5,344 bases of DNA from Promethearchaeota archaeon (GCA_030608765.1 JAUWDN010000112.1:1-5344); one strand, 5' to 3'; shown: positions 1-5,344, counted from the stretch's first letter. The notes: a model not told the origin generated them from the sequence alone. A program made the numbers and translations.

Positions 1-198
1 AGTGAGGCTGGAATAAAAGGGAATCGCGTTAAAATCGAAAGTATCTCTGCCGGTGAGGGCGAAAAATTTGCTCGAGTAATATCAGAATTTAAATCTGAAC
101 TCGTAAAATTAGGTCCAATAAAGCCGGGAGAATTCACGAAACCTTCAATCACCATAGAAGAAAAGAAGAAAAGAAAAGTAAAATTAAACGAATTATAA
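1..198 (+). CDS. MvhD/FlpD-like hydrogenase iron-sulfur (delta) subunit, C-terminal fragment
   Basis: This reading frame is open from the first base and ends at TAA 196-198, leaving 65 C-terminal residues; the start lies outside the window. The visible stretch contains an ISAGEGEKFARVISEF segment followed by a conserved LGP. This matches the usual C-terminal end of MvhD/FlpD domains, where an SA-x-EG-x-KF motif precedes a helix and a terminal 'LGP'. In the known family this [2Fe-2S] subunit passes electrons from a hydrogenase or formate dehydrogenase to heterodisulfide reductase HdrA in the cytoplasm. A Lys-rich tail (EEKKKRKVK) follows the domain. The fragment could be a stand-alone MvhD or the C-terminal domain of an HdrA-MvhD fusion; the window cannot decide. 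Its stop codon overlaps the next start codon by one base, which implies an operon with the DUF711 gene. The cysteine ligands would lie upstream and are not visible. Confidence 0.72.
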   Translation, partial: SEAGIKGNRVKIESISAGEGEKFARVISEFKSELVKLGPIKPGEFTKPSITIEEKKKRKVKLNEL

Positions 199-1481
199 TG
201 AAAGTTCGGGCTATTACAATAGGACAAAAAGTTCCGTATCTAGCAGAAGATAAAGAACTTGAGAACTATATGGAACAGAAACTTCAAAGGTTTTATTCTT
301 TTAATAACGAACTCATTCAAAAACTTAACAACATAGGTATCGAAGTTCAAACCAAAAGGTTGTGTTCCCAACCGATTTTATCCTACGACCAGCAATTTTA
401 CTCGAAGAATTTAAACGATACTTTAACAAGAATACACGAACAGTTAGGAATTTTGGAAAGAATTATATCTAAGTACGAATTTGATTATTTTGCCTCTTGT
501 GTGGTCATAGCGGACGAACAAATTCAAAAATACGGTATTTATGAAAAACTTCTACTAAACGAAGTTCCTAACTTCATAAAGCGAAGGGATAAATTCTTCT
601 CTTCTGTCCATGTAGCGTCAAAAGAAAACGGGATTAATCTCTCTGCGCTTCGTTCCAGCGCTAAAATAATTAAAACATTATCTGAACCAGATCCTTTTAA
701 AAATTTAAATTTTTGCGTAAGTTCTAATGTAGCTCCCGATACCCCTTTCTTTCCAGCAGCTTATCACTTAAAAGAAGAATCTTCATTCGGTCTAGCTCTG
801 GAAATGGCTGATGAAGTCGTAAGGGTTTTTGAAAATGCCAATAGTTTTGAAGAAGCACATAAACGCTTAGGGGTAAGGTTTAACGAGATTTATGATTTTC
901 TAGTGAATATTTGTGAGGAAGTAGCCACCAAGAATGGTATTGAATTTAGCGGAATTGATTTTTCTCCGGCACCATATCCTACTGCAGAGAAAAGTATAGG
1001 GACTGCGTTCGAAAAACTGAACTTCGAATATTTTGGAGCCCCTGGTTCGCTCATTGGAGTAGCAATGATAAAAAACGCCATACCTAAAAGGAAAAAAGTT
1101 ATTGGTTTTTCAGGTTTCATGCCTTCTGTTCTTGAAGATTATACAATAGCTAATAGCCTATCAGAAAATAAATTTAATTTAGATACATTATTGCTGTATG
1201 CAACTATTTGCGGAACTGGATTAGATTGCGTTCCTTTGCCGGGTAATATTACTGAACGAGAACTATTTTATATCTTACTAGATCTCTGTACTATATCCAT
1301 AAGATTAGATAAACCACTTACTGCTAGACTCATGCCTATCCCTGATAGAAACGCAGGTGATGCTGTTAATTTTGATTTCGAATATTTTGCATCTTCAAAA
1401 GTTATGGAAATTCGAAGATTATCGGATACTACTGAAAATGATTTATTTTCTAGTAAAGAAAAAAGTATTAATTTTTTATAG
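198..1481 (+). CDS. DUF711 / UPF0210 family protein
   Basis: This 427-residue protein carries the conserved blocks of the DUF711 (UPF0210) family over its whole length. These are the MKVRAITIG start, G252-I-D-F-S-P-A-P-Y-P261, GFSGFMPSVLED at 303-314, CGTGLDCVPLPGN at 338-350, and RLMPIPDRNAGD at 377-388. Length is close to the usual 420-450 residues, so it appears complete. The family has a fold related to pyruvate formate-lyase/ribonucleotide reductase type barrels but no agreed reaction, so no substrate is assigned. Two cysteines (C338, C344) sit in the CGTGLDC block. There is no signal peptide or membrane segment, so it is probably cytoplasmic. The ATG overlaps the stop of the MvhD-like gene (TAATG) and has no obvious ribosome binding site of its own, which suggests translational coupling. 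The start is also supported by family-typical residues immediately after Met1. It converges on the winged-helix gene 28 bp downstream. Confidence 0.93.
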   Translation: MKVRAITIGQKVPYLAEDKELENYMEQKLQRFYSFNNELIQKLNNIGIEVQTKRLCSQPILSYDQQFYSKNLNDTLTRIHEQLGILERIISKYEFDYFASCVVIADEQIQKYGIYEKLLLNEVPNFIKRRDKFFSSVHVASKENGINLSALRSSAKIIKTLSEPDPFKNLNFCVSSNVAPDTPFFPAAYHLKEESSFGLALEMADEVVRVFENANSFEEAHKRLGVRFNEIYDFLVNICEEVATKNGIEFSGIDFSPAPYPTAEKSIGTAFEKLNFEYFGAPGSLIGVAMIKNAIPKRKKVIGFSGFMPSVLEDYTIANSLSENKFNLDTLLLYATICGTGLDCVPLPGNITERELFYILLDLCTISIRLDKPLTARLMPIPDRNAGDAVNFDFEYFASSKVMEIRRLSDTTENDLFSSKEKSINFL

Positions 1482-1509
1482 CTTAATTTTTAAGAAAAGT
1501 AGAAATTGA

Positions 1510-1848
1510 TTATTCTAAATATTCTATTACTTTTCCGCTCTGAGTAATTTCATAGAAGATTTCGTTACTTTCATCGTCTTCAATGGATTTAATGCAAAAA
1601 GCTTTGAGTAAATAATCAATATTATAAACTAATTGGTTTTCTTCTTTGATTACATTTTTTTCGATTAGTTCTTTAAGTAGCTCTTTCTTAGAAATTTTCT
1701 TGGTTTTATTAACTATTTCTAATATTTCTCTTCTTACGGGGTGATTAACTGCTTTTAAATAAAGGTCGTGCAAATATTTGGTCCCCTCCATAGTTTTGCT
1801 ATATTCTTCCATTGATTTGTAGTTTTTAAAATCAAATTCATCTGGCAT
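1510..1848 (-). CDS. Small winged-helix (ArsR-like) DNA-binding protein
   Basis: The 112-residue protein has a winged helix-turn-helix core at about residues 27-111. The motif NHPVRREILEIV (35-46) is the characteristic first helix of ArsR-like and related archaeal regulators. It is followed by an ISKKELLKEL helix (52-61), a candidate recognition helix near 71-84 (NQLVYNIDYLLKAF), and a wing ending in FYEITQSGK (98-106). The N-terminal 25 residues are charged and probably a helical or flexible extension. No metal-binding ArsR cysteine pair is visible; C85 is the only cysteine. The role is inferred as a one-component transcriptional regulator or chromatin-like DNA binder with unknown ligand. 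It starts at ATG 1848-1846 with a TATA-like box about 30-40 bases upstream. It is divergent from the 94-residue gene, so it may control that gene or itself. Targets are not determined by the sequence. Confidence 0.85.
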   Translation of the reverse strand: MPDEFDFKNYKSMEEYSKTMEGTKYLHDLYLKAVNHPVRREILEIVNKTKKISKKELLKELIEKNVIKEENQLVYNIDYLLKAFCIKSIEDDESNEIFYEITQSGKVIEYLE

Positions 1849-1873
1849 ATGTTATTCAAATGTAGAAAAAATT

Positions 1874-1891
1874 AAAGTTTTTTTATATTGG
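1874..1891 (-). promoter_or_regulatory. Putative archaeal promoter (TATA box) of the winged-helix gene
   Basis: On the minus strand the sequence reads CCAATATAAAAAAACTTT, with a TATA-like core AATATAAAAA. An archaeal transcription start about 25 bases downstream would fall near 1858-1855, leaving a leader of roughly 10 bases or less before ATG 1848. No ribosome binding site is seen there, which agrees with a very short leader or leaderless transcript. The whole spacer is AT-rich, so chance matches are possible. Confidence 0.45.
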
Positions 1892-1899
1892 TTTAAGAT

Positions 1900-1917
1900 T
1901 AATGGACTTTTTATAGA
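1900..1917 (+). promoter_or_regulatory. Putative archaeal promoter (TATA box) of the 94-residue gene
   Basis: A TTTTTATAG box at 1908-1916 resembles the TTTTATAG box upstream of the aldolase gene. A start about 25 bases downstream would lie near 1938, giving a leader of about 39 bases that retains the GAGGA ribosome binding site at 1961. A second A/T-rich candidate (TTAAAAATAA, 1941-1950) would put the start near 1970 and lose that site, so the first is preferred. Evidence is motif-level only. Confidence 0.4.
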
Positions 1918-1960
1918 TGGTTGTAAAAAAGTAAGTAGTATTAAAAATAATTAAGTTTCT

Positions 1961-1965
1961 GAGGA
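1961..1965 (+). promoter_or_regulatory. Ribosome binding site of the 94-residue gene
   Basis: GAGGA lies 11 bases before ATG 1977. It is complementary to part of the archaeal 16S 3' end (CCUCC) and supports ATG 1977 over the later in-frame Met codons at residues 11 and 22. Confidence 0.5.
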
Positions 1966-1976
1966 ATGTGTAATAT

Positions 1977-2261
1977 ATGGAGAAATCTCAAACTCAAACC
2001 GCTAGTATGGTTAAACGTACTGCTAAAAAAGAGCGAGCTATGGAACAAATTGAGGGTTTATGGGGGAGGAAGTCTGCACAAGAAGGAAATTCCAAACATC
2101 TTAGCAAGAAACTAGTGGTAAAATTAGAAACTAATGGCGCTGAAAAAAGAAAGATTTTATTAAAATTAGAATGTGGTAATGCTAGCATTAATTCAAATGA
2201 TTATCACCTCCTTTCTGATTTATTAAAAGAATTTTTTGCTTCTAATTCTCAATCTGAATAA
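1977..2261 (+). CDS. Hypothetical small basic protein (94 aa), family not recognised
   Basis: I do not recognise this protein. Residues 1-45 are rich in Lys, Arg, Gln and Ser with few hydrophobics (for example KRTAKKERAMEQIEGLWGRK at 13-32) and are probably helical or disordered. Residues 44-67 look like two beta strands (KKLVVKLET and KRKILLKLEC) separated by a turn. Residues 73-87 (SNDYHLLSDLLKEFF) look like an amphipathic helix, followed by a polar tail. There is no signal peptide, membrane segment or cysteine pair. The strand-turn-strand-helix pattern suggests a compact C-terminal domain, possibly for protein or nucleic-acid binding; this is inference. Support for being a real gene comes from the GAGGA site, the upstream TATA-like box, and a position between genes with no better competing frame. 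It is divergent from the winged-helix regulator across 128 bp and is followed by the separately promoted aldolase gene. Confidence 0.7.
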   Translation: MEKSQTQTASMVKRTAKKERAMEQIEGLWGRKSAQEGNSKHLSKKLVVKLETNGAEKRKILLKLECGNASINSNDYHLLSDLLKEFFASNSQSE

Positions 2262-2284
2262 CTGTTTATCCTTTGTTTAAACTT

Positions 2285-2310
2285 TAAAAGAAAAACATTT
2301 TATAGTAAGA
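2285..2310 (+). promoter_or_regulatory. Putative archaeal promoter of fbaB
   Basis: An A-rich stretch (AAAAGAAAAAC, a possible BRE) directly precedes a TTTTATAG box at 2298-2305. A start about 25 bases downstream, near 2328, leaves a leader of about 30 bases before ATG 2359. The order of elements and the distance fit archaeal TBP/TFB promoters. A T-rich tract at 2316-2337 follows and may also serve to end transcription of the preceding gene. Confidence 0.5.
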
Positions 2311-2358
2311 CTCCTATTTCTTTTTTAGTTTTAATTTAAAAAATCTAGTGAATTGAAA

Positions 2359-3420
2359 ATGAATTTTGAAGAAATTAAAAAATTACTCGGTGAAGATGCG
2401 GATAACCTTTTAAATCATACCTGCACCGGCATCCCAAAAGAAATGATTCATGTTCCTGGTCCAGACCATCTAGATAGAGTGTGGGAGCATTCTGATCGAA
2501 ATAATCTGGTGTTGAACAATATGGCGCGGATGTTTAATCAGTGCGGGAGGTTAGCGGGCACGGGCTACATCTCGATACTTCCTGTAGATCAAGGCATTGA
2601 ACATACTGCATCAGCCAGTTTTGCAGTAAATCCTCGATATTTTGATCCTGAGAACATTATTAAGTTAGCAATAGAAGGAGGATGCAACGGCGTAGCATCT
2701 ACTCTAGGCGTTTTAGGATCTATTAGCAGGAAATATGCACGCAAAATTCCTTTTGTAGTGAAAATAAACCATAACGAATTACTTACAAAACCCAATCTAT
2801 CTGATCAGACTATGTTTGCAAGCGTAGATCAGGCTTGGGATATGGGAGCGGCGGCTATTGGCTCAACAGTTTATTTTGGATCTCCCTACTCAAGAAGACA
2901 TATTCAAGAGACATCTGAAGCGTTCAAATACGCTCACGAGCTTGGATTGGTTTGCGTTCTATGGACTTATCTTAGAAATAAGGAAGAATTTATAAAAGAT
3001 GGTAAGGATTATCACACCGCAAACGATTTAGAAAGTCAAGCAAACTATCTAGGAGTCACTATAGAAGCTGATATAATAAAGCAAAAACTATCTACTTTGA
3101 ATCGCGGCTTCCTTGATCTAAATTACGGTAAAACCGACAAACTTGTTTACGACAAATTAGCTACGGATCATCCCATCGAATGGAACCGTTATCAGGTTGC
3201 TAATTGTTATATGGGAAGGGTTGGATTAATTAACTCTGGTGGAGAATCGGGTGGAAACGACTTAGCTGATGCTGTAAAAGCTGCTGTCATCAATAAACGT
3301 TCTGGTGGTATGGGACTTATATTAGGCAGGAAGGCGTTTAAGAAACCAACACCTGAGGGAATTAGAATTCTTAACGCAGTACAAGACGTATATTTATCTA
3401 AAGACATAACCATAGCTTAA
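2359..3420 (+). CDS. fbaB: Class I fructose-bisphosphate aldolase, bacterial FbaB (DhnA) type
   Basis: This 353-residue cytoplasmic enzyme is predicted to cleave fructose 1,6-bisphosphate to glyceraldehyde 3-phosphate and dihydroxyacetone phosphate, and to catalyse the reverse condensation, in glycolysis/gluconeogenesis. Blocks of the FbaB group appear in order: [12 protein letters not shown] near the N-terminus, [10 protein letters not shown] at 73-82 (D77), KINHNE at 135-140, YFGS at 172-175, ADIIKQK with the predicted Schiff-base Lys at K241, [15 protein letters not shown] at 281-295, and the phosphate-binding [19 protein letters not shown] region from 311 (G323-R324). It ends in DITIA, as I recall E. 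coli FbaB does. ATG 2359 is chosen over TTG 2353, six bases upstream, because it places the N-terminus level with E. coli FbaB; a weak AGTGA lies 7 bases before it. It differs from the much shorter DhnA-type aldolases (about 260-280 residues) common in archaea. It appears monocistronic. Confidence 0.97.
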   Translation: MNFEEIKKLLGEDADNLLNHTCTGIPKEMIHVPGPDHLDRVWEHSDRNNLVLNNMARMFNQCGRLAGTGYISILPVDQGIEHTASASFAVNPRYFDPENIIKLAIEGGCNGVASTLGVLGSISRKYARKIPFVVKINHNELLTKPNLSDQTMFASVDQAWDMGAAAIGSTVYFGSPYSRRHIQETSEAFKYAHELGLVCVLWTYLRNKEEFIKDGKDYHTANDLESQANYLGVTIEADIIKQKLSTLNRGFLDLNYGKTDKLVYDKLATDHPIEWNRYQVANCYMGRVGLINSGGESGGNDLADAVKAAVINKRSGGMGLILGRKAFKKPTPEGIRILNAVQDVYLSKDITIA

Positions 3421-3427
3421 AAGAAAA

Positions 3428-3441
3428 CAAATTTTTTTTTA
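3428..3441 (+). terminator. Poly-T terminator after fbaB
   Basis: A run of nine T residues (3432-3440) lies 12 bases after the fbaB stop codon. Archaeal RNA polymerase ends transcription at such T-rich tracts without needing a stable hairpin, and none is seen here. The position directly behind the gene fits termination of fbaB. Confidence 0.55.
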
Positions 3442-3571
3442 ACCTATTTACTTTTTACTGGGATATTTGATTTTCAAAAATTGGTCTCCATTAAGTTAAT
3501 TAAAACTAAATTCTATTATGATCTTAAGTTAAAATGAGCAATCTAAAGAAATAAAGAGAAGATTATATAAA
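3442..3571 (+). other. Intergenic spacer with TATA-like boxes before the HEAT-repeat gene
   Basis: The spacer is strongly AT-rich and contains no convincing gene. TTAAGTTAA occurs twice as a direct repeat (3491-3499 and 3524-3532), which might be regulatory or just low-complexity sequence. ATG 3534 opens only a six-codon frame ending at 3554. A TTATATAA box (3563-3570) directly abuts the downstream start codon, too close to be a normal promoter for it. The functional promoter is therefore probably within about 3490-3530, but I cannot choose one box. Confidence 0.3.
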
Positions 3572-4255
3572 ATGGGAAACGATAAGTATAATCAAGATCG
3601 GACTAAAAATCCTTATAGGATAAATAGAGAACCTGTACGCGAACCAACTCCCACGAGTTTTGCAAAACCCAACGTTGATTTTGAAACACAACGTATTTGC
3701 GCTTCGTGTGGCAAAGTCATTAAAATTGAGCATAATTTTTGCAAATTTTGCGGAGTTGATTTAAGTGGCATACAACCACTTGGATATTCTGATAGAACAT
3801 TAAAGGTATTAGCCAACACGGCTTTAACAGATACTAATCCAGGCGTTAGGAAAGACGCCGTAGATACTTTAGGAGAATTAGGAGAAAACGAGGTTCTAGG
3901 CGTTTTTGCTTACATCCTATTAAACGACAAAGACGAGATAGTCCGGAAGGAAGCTGCGGATGAGCTAGGAGACTTCCATCACCCTCACTCTCTTGATGTA
4001 TTAGCGAAAGCTTTAAAAGATCCAAGTCCAATAGTACGCAAAGAGGCAATCGAGGGTTTAAAGAAAATTAAAAAGAAAAACAAACCCGAGAAAAAAATAG
4101 AAGCGAAAAAAGAGGAAGAGAAAGCATCAGAAACAGTTGAAAACGAACAAGAAATAGATGATCACGATAATTTGGAAGATGCACCTGAACCTGAATCGGA
4201 AGAGGATACTCTTAGAGAGATCGAAGTAGAAGACGAAGATTCGGACGGACAATAA
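3572..4255 (+). CDS. Zinc-ribbon protein with three HEAT-like repeats and an acidic tail
   Basis: The 227-residue protein has four parts. Residues 1-40 are polar and Pro/Arg-rich, probably disordered. Residues 43-61 form a zinc ribbon of the C-x2-C...C-x2-CG type (C43, C46, C57, C60), with short spacing like zinc_ribbon_2 domains. Residues 74-168 hold three repeats of 31-32 residues, each with a VRK(D/E)A core (92-96, 124-128, 155-159), matching PBS-lyase-type HEAT repeats. Residues 164-184 are Lys/Glu-rich and 187-227 strongly acidic. Such HEAT repeats form a curved helical scaffold for binding partners, so an adaptor role is inferred; no enzymatic residues are seen. The lyase family name does not imply phycobilin chemistry here. 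ATG 3572 is the only plausible start before the zinc ribbon, although the ribosome binding site is weak. It converges on the gelsolin-domain gene 66 bp downstream. Confidence 0.88.
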   Translation: MGNDKYNQDRTKNPYRINREPVREPTPTSFAKPNVDFETQRICASCGKVIKIEHNFCKFCGVDLSGIQPLGYSDRTLKVLANTALTDTNPGVRKDAVDTLGELGENEVLGVFAYILLNDKDEIVRKEAADELGDFHHPHSLDVLAKALKDPSPIVRKEAIEGLKKIKKKNKPEKKIEAKKEEEKASETVENEQEIDDHDNLEDAPEPESEEDTLREIEVEDEDSDGQ

Positions 4256-4275
4256 AAATAGCGAGAATCTCACAG

Positions 4276-4291
4276 GTTTTACTTTATTTTT
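4276..4291 (+). terminator. T-rich terminator candidate after the HEAT-repeat gene
   Basis: The tract GGTTTTACTTTATTTTTA, about 20 bases past the stop, contains T4, T3 and T5 runs and lies in the 66-bp convergent gap. It is a plausible archaeal T-tract terminator for the plus-strand gene. For the minus-strand gelsolin gene the same gap shows only weaker, A-interrupted T runs. Confidence 0.35.
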
Positions 4292-4321
4292 AAATAATAA
4301 TTAATAAGGATTGCACGATAC

Positions 4322-5248
4322 TTAATCTTCGTTATTAGGGATTTTTGGCAGTTTTCTTCTAGTAGTGGTCTTAGGTTTTTCACCATTAAGTTCGGAAGGC
4401 GATTCTCTTTTCTTGAGAACTTCTACTGCTTCGACTATCCCCTTCTTATCATCAAAATAGACTCTAAAGACATTCTCATCTAATTCTAGCACGCCTTTTG
4501 GAACCTTTTTAACTTCTTCCCAAACAGTTTCTACTACATTCTTACCAAAAACATCTGTTACTTTCGAAACAGCACCGTATAAGTTATGTCCAAGAATTAA
4601 GTTTTGTCGTTCCATATTTTCTGGGACACTAATTTTTAATATTTTTTCTTTGATTCTTTCTTTTTCCTCTTCTGCTAATCCAATAGTTGCGCTAATTTTA
4701 GAAGGTTGTACGGATCGATCTTTTTCTTTCTTCAAAGAGATTCCTATTCCAATTGATGACATTACCACATCATCAGTTGTGTCTTCTAAAGCTGGAGAAT
4801 AATATTTATCATCAGGTTTTACTTTCCCCTCCTTCTTTTCTCTCGCAAGACGTTCTAACTCGAGCAATCTGTCGCGCTCAAGGTTTCTTACATAGCGCAT
4901 ATCGGGAAGTCGCTCTGTTACTTCCATAGATTCCAACCTGAACGCGTTTAAAAATTCTTGCAGTTCATCTCCTTGATCTATGGAGACTATTTTACATCTG
5001 TGATACCGGGAGTCTTGCATTAAATCTCTTTGCAAATCCTGTGCTACTCGAGAGCTTATGAACCTTTTTCTCACAGGAGATTTCGAACCTTTCCAAATAT
5101 AAATCCTCCTAAGGTCTTCACGTATTATTATTAGCACCTGTTCAGGATTTAAATGATTTTGAAGCCCTTCTGGCTTAATATTTAATCTCTTGCGGTCTCC
5201 AGTGTTTTGAAGGTCATATACTATAAAATCATCGTAAATTTCAGTCAA
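4322..5248 (-). CDS. Asgard-type gelsolin-domain protein with unassigned C-terminal region
   Basis: This 308-residue protein has an N-terminal gelsolin-like domain at about residues 5-105. It shows the hydrophobic strand VLIIIRED (38-45), the hallmark RIYIWKGSKSPVRKRF (48-63; W52, G54), an RVAQDLQ helix (67-73), and the closing IDQGDELQEFLNAF (90-103). In eukaryotes this fold binds actin and often calcium; Asgard archaea encode related proteins, so actin-filament or vesicle-coat-like binding is inferred, not shown. Residues 104-140 form a charged, probably coiled helix; 141-189 are a linker with a short SSIGIGISL strand. Residues 190-280 look like an alpha/beta domain I cannot name, and 279-302 are basic. 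Only one gelsolin repeat is visible. TTG 5248 is chosen because GGGAG lies 7 bases upstream and the next Met (residue 77) would cut the domain. No signal peptide or membrane segment is seen. Confidence 0.87.
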   Translation of the reverse strand: MTEIYDDFIVYDLQNTGDRKRLNIKPEGLQNHLNPEQVLIIIREDLRRIYIWKGSKSPVRKRFISSRVAQDLQRDLMQDSRYHRCKIVSIDQGDELQEFLNAFRLESMEVTERLPDMRYVRNLERDRLLELERLAREKKEGKVKPDDKYYSPALEDTTDDVVMSSIGIGISLKKEKDRSVQPSKISATIGLAEEEKERIKEKILKISVPENMERQNLILGHNLYGAVSKVTDVFGKNVVETVWEEVKKVPKGVLELDENVFRVYFDDKKGIVEAVEVLKKRESPSELNGEKPKTTTRRKLPKIPNNED

Positions 5249-5252
5249 TCTT

Positions 5253-5260
5253 CCACTCCC
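5253..5260 (-). promoter_or_regulatory. Ribosome binding site deciding the TTG start of the gelsolin-domain gene
   Basis: On the minus strand GGGAGTGG precedes the TTG start, with 7 bases between GGAG and the codon. This is close to the archaeal GGAGGTGA consensus and is the strongest such site in the window. It supports initiation at the non-ATG codon. Confidence 0.65.
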
Positions 5261-5283
5261 TTTTATGTTAGAATTCAGTATTT

Positions 5284-5299
5284 AGATTTTATATTTAAC
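5284..5299 (-). promoter_or_regulatory. Putative archaeal promoter (TATA box) of the gelsolin-domain gene
   Basis: On the minus strand the sequence reads GTTAAATATAAAATCT, with the core AAATATAAAA. A start about 25 bases downstream would lie near 5266, leaving an approximately 18-base leader that just includes the GGGAGTGG ribosome binding site. Position and spacing fit an archaeal promoter. A further TATA-like box occurs near 5333-5342 on the same strand but is farther away. Confidence 0.5.
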
Positions 5300-5344
5300 G
5301 AGGGTTTATTTTAACTAAATAGTCTTCTACCCAAATATAAAATT

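Noticed and set aside
890..1120. Minus-strand open frame of 76 codons
   Set aside because: It lies wholly antisense to conserved blocks of the DUF711 gene, has no recognisable product and no ribosome binding site worth noting.
1482..1509. Possible intrinsic terminator between DUF711 and the winged-helix gene
   Set aside because: The 28-bp gap has only a T5 run and no stem; T runs in this AT-rich sequence are too common to call one.
1966..2115. Overlapping plus-strand frame starting at ATG 1966 in another phase
   Set aside because: The GAGGA site directly abuts this ATG, leaving no spacing, and the translation has no recognisable domain; ATG 1977 fits better.
1994..2188. Minus-strand open frame of 64 codons opposite the 94-residue gene
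   Set aside because: The plus-strand frame is longer and has a GAGGA site and a TATA-like box; the antisense translation is Cys/Phe/Ser-rich like a typical shadow frame.
2589..3413. Two minus-strand open frames of 68 codons each (2589-2795 and 3207-3413)
   Set aside because: Both are antisense to highly conserved aldolase sequence and are explained by its codon pattern.
3534..3554. Six-codon upstream open frame (MSNLKK) before the HEAT-repeat gene
   Set aside because: It is too short to support as a gene or a leader peptide, has no ribosome binding site, and a transcript containing it is not established.
3613..4049. Two minus-strand open frames (3613-3819 and 3846-4049)
   Set aside because: Both are antisense to the zinc ribbon and HEAT repeats; the Leu-rich translation of the second mirrors the repeat codons.
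3822..4075. Repeated VRK(D/E)A-coding DNA as a possible tandem repeat or mobile element
   Set aside because: The periodicity is at the protein level (HEAT repeats of 31-32 residues) and the DNA copies are well diverged.

Overview
This AT-rich window (roughly one third G+C by eye) most likely comes from an Asgard archaeon. The clearest sign is a gelsolin-fold protein at the right end, an actin-regulator fold typical of eukaryotes and of Asgard archaea. A methyl-viologen hydrogenase/heterodisulfide-reductase type subunit at the left edge, TATA-like boxes upstream of several genes, occasional GGAG-type ribosome binding sites and a winged-helix regulator with an archaeal-style recognition motif all fit. 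The assignment rests on gene content only; no rRNA, tRNA or phylogenetic marker is present.

Layout. Positions 1-198 (+) hold the C-terminal end of an MvhD/FlpD-like electron-transfer subunit. Its stop overlaps by one base the start of a DUF711/UPF0210 protein (198-1481, +), so the two look co-transcribed and translationally coupled. A small winged-helix DNA-binding protein (1510-1848, -) converges on DUF711. A 128-bp divergent intergenic region separates it from an unrecognised 94-residue basic protein (1977-2261, +). Next come a full-length bacterial-type class I fructose-bisphosphate aldolase, FbaB (2359-3420, +), with its own promoter-like sequence and a T9 tract after the stop, and a zinc-ribbon/HEAT-repeat/acidic-tail protein (3572-4255, +). 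The latter converges on the gelsolin-domain protein (4322-5248, -), which starts at TTG behind a clear ribosome binding site and a TATA box.

How the genes relate. Only the first pair is a convincing operon; the rest look like single-gene units. FbaB serves glycolysis/gluconeogenesis and the MvhD-like subunit serves electron transfer between a hydrogenase or formate dehydrogenase module and heterodisulfide reductase. The HEAT and gelsolin proteins are probably protein-interaction factors, the latter possibly cytoskeletal. No mobile element, CRISPR array, structural RNA gene or stretch over 300 bases without a gene was seen. The items most worth following up are the single-domain gelsolin protein with an unassigned C-terminal region, the E. 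coli-like aldolase in an archaeal setting, the zinc-ribbon/HEAT/acidic-tail architecture and the DUF711-MvhD coupling.
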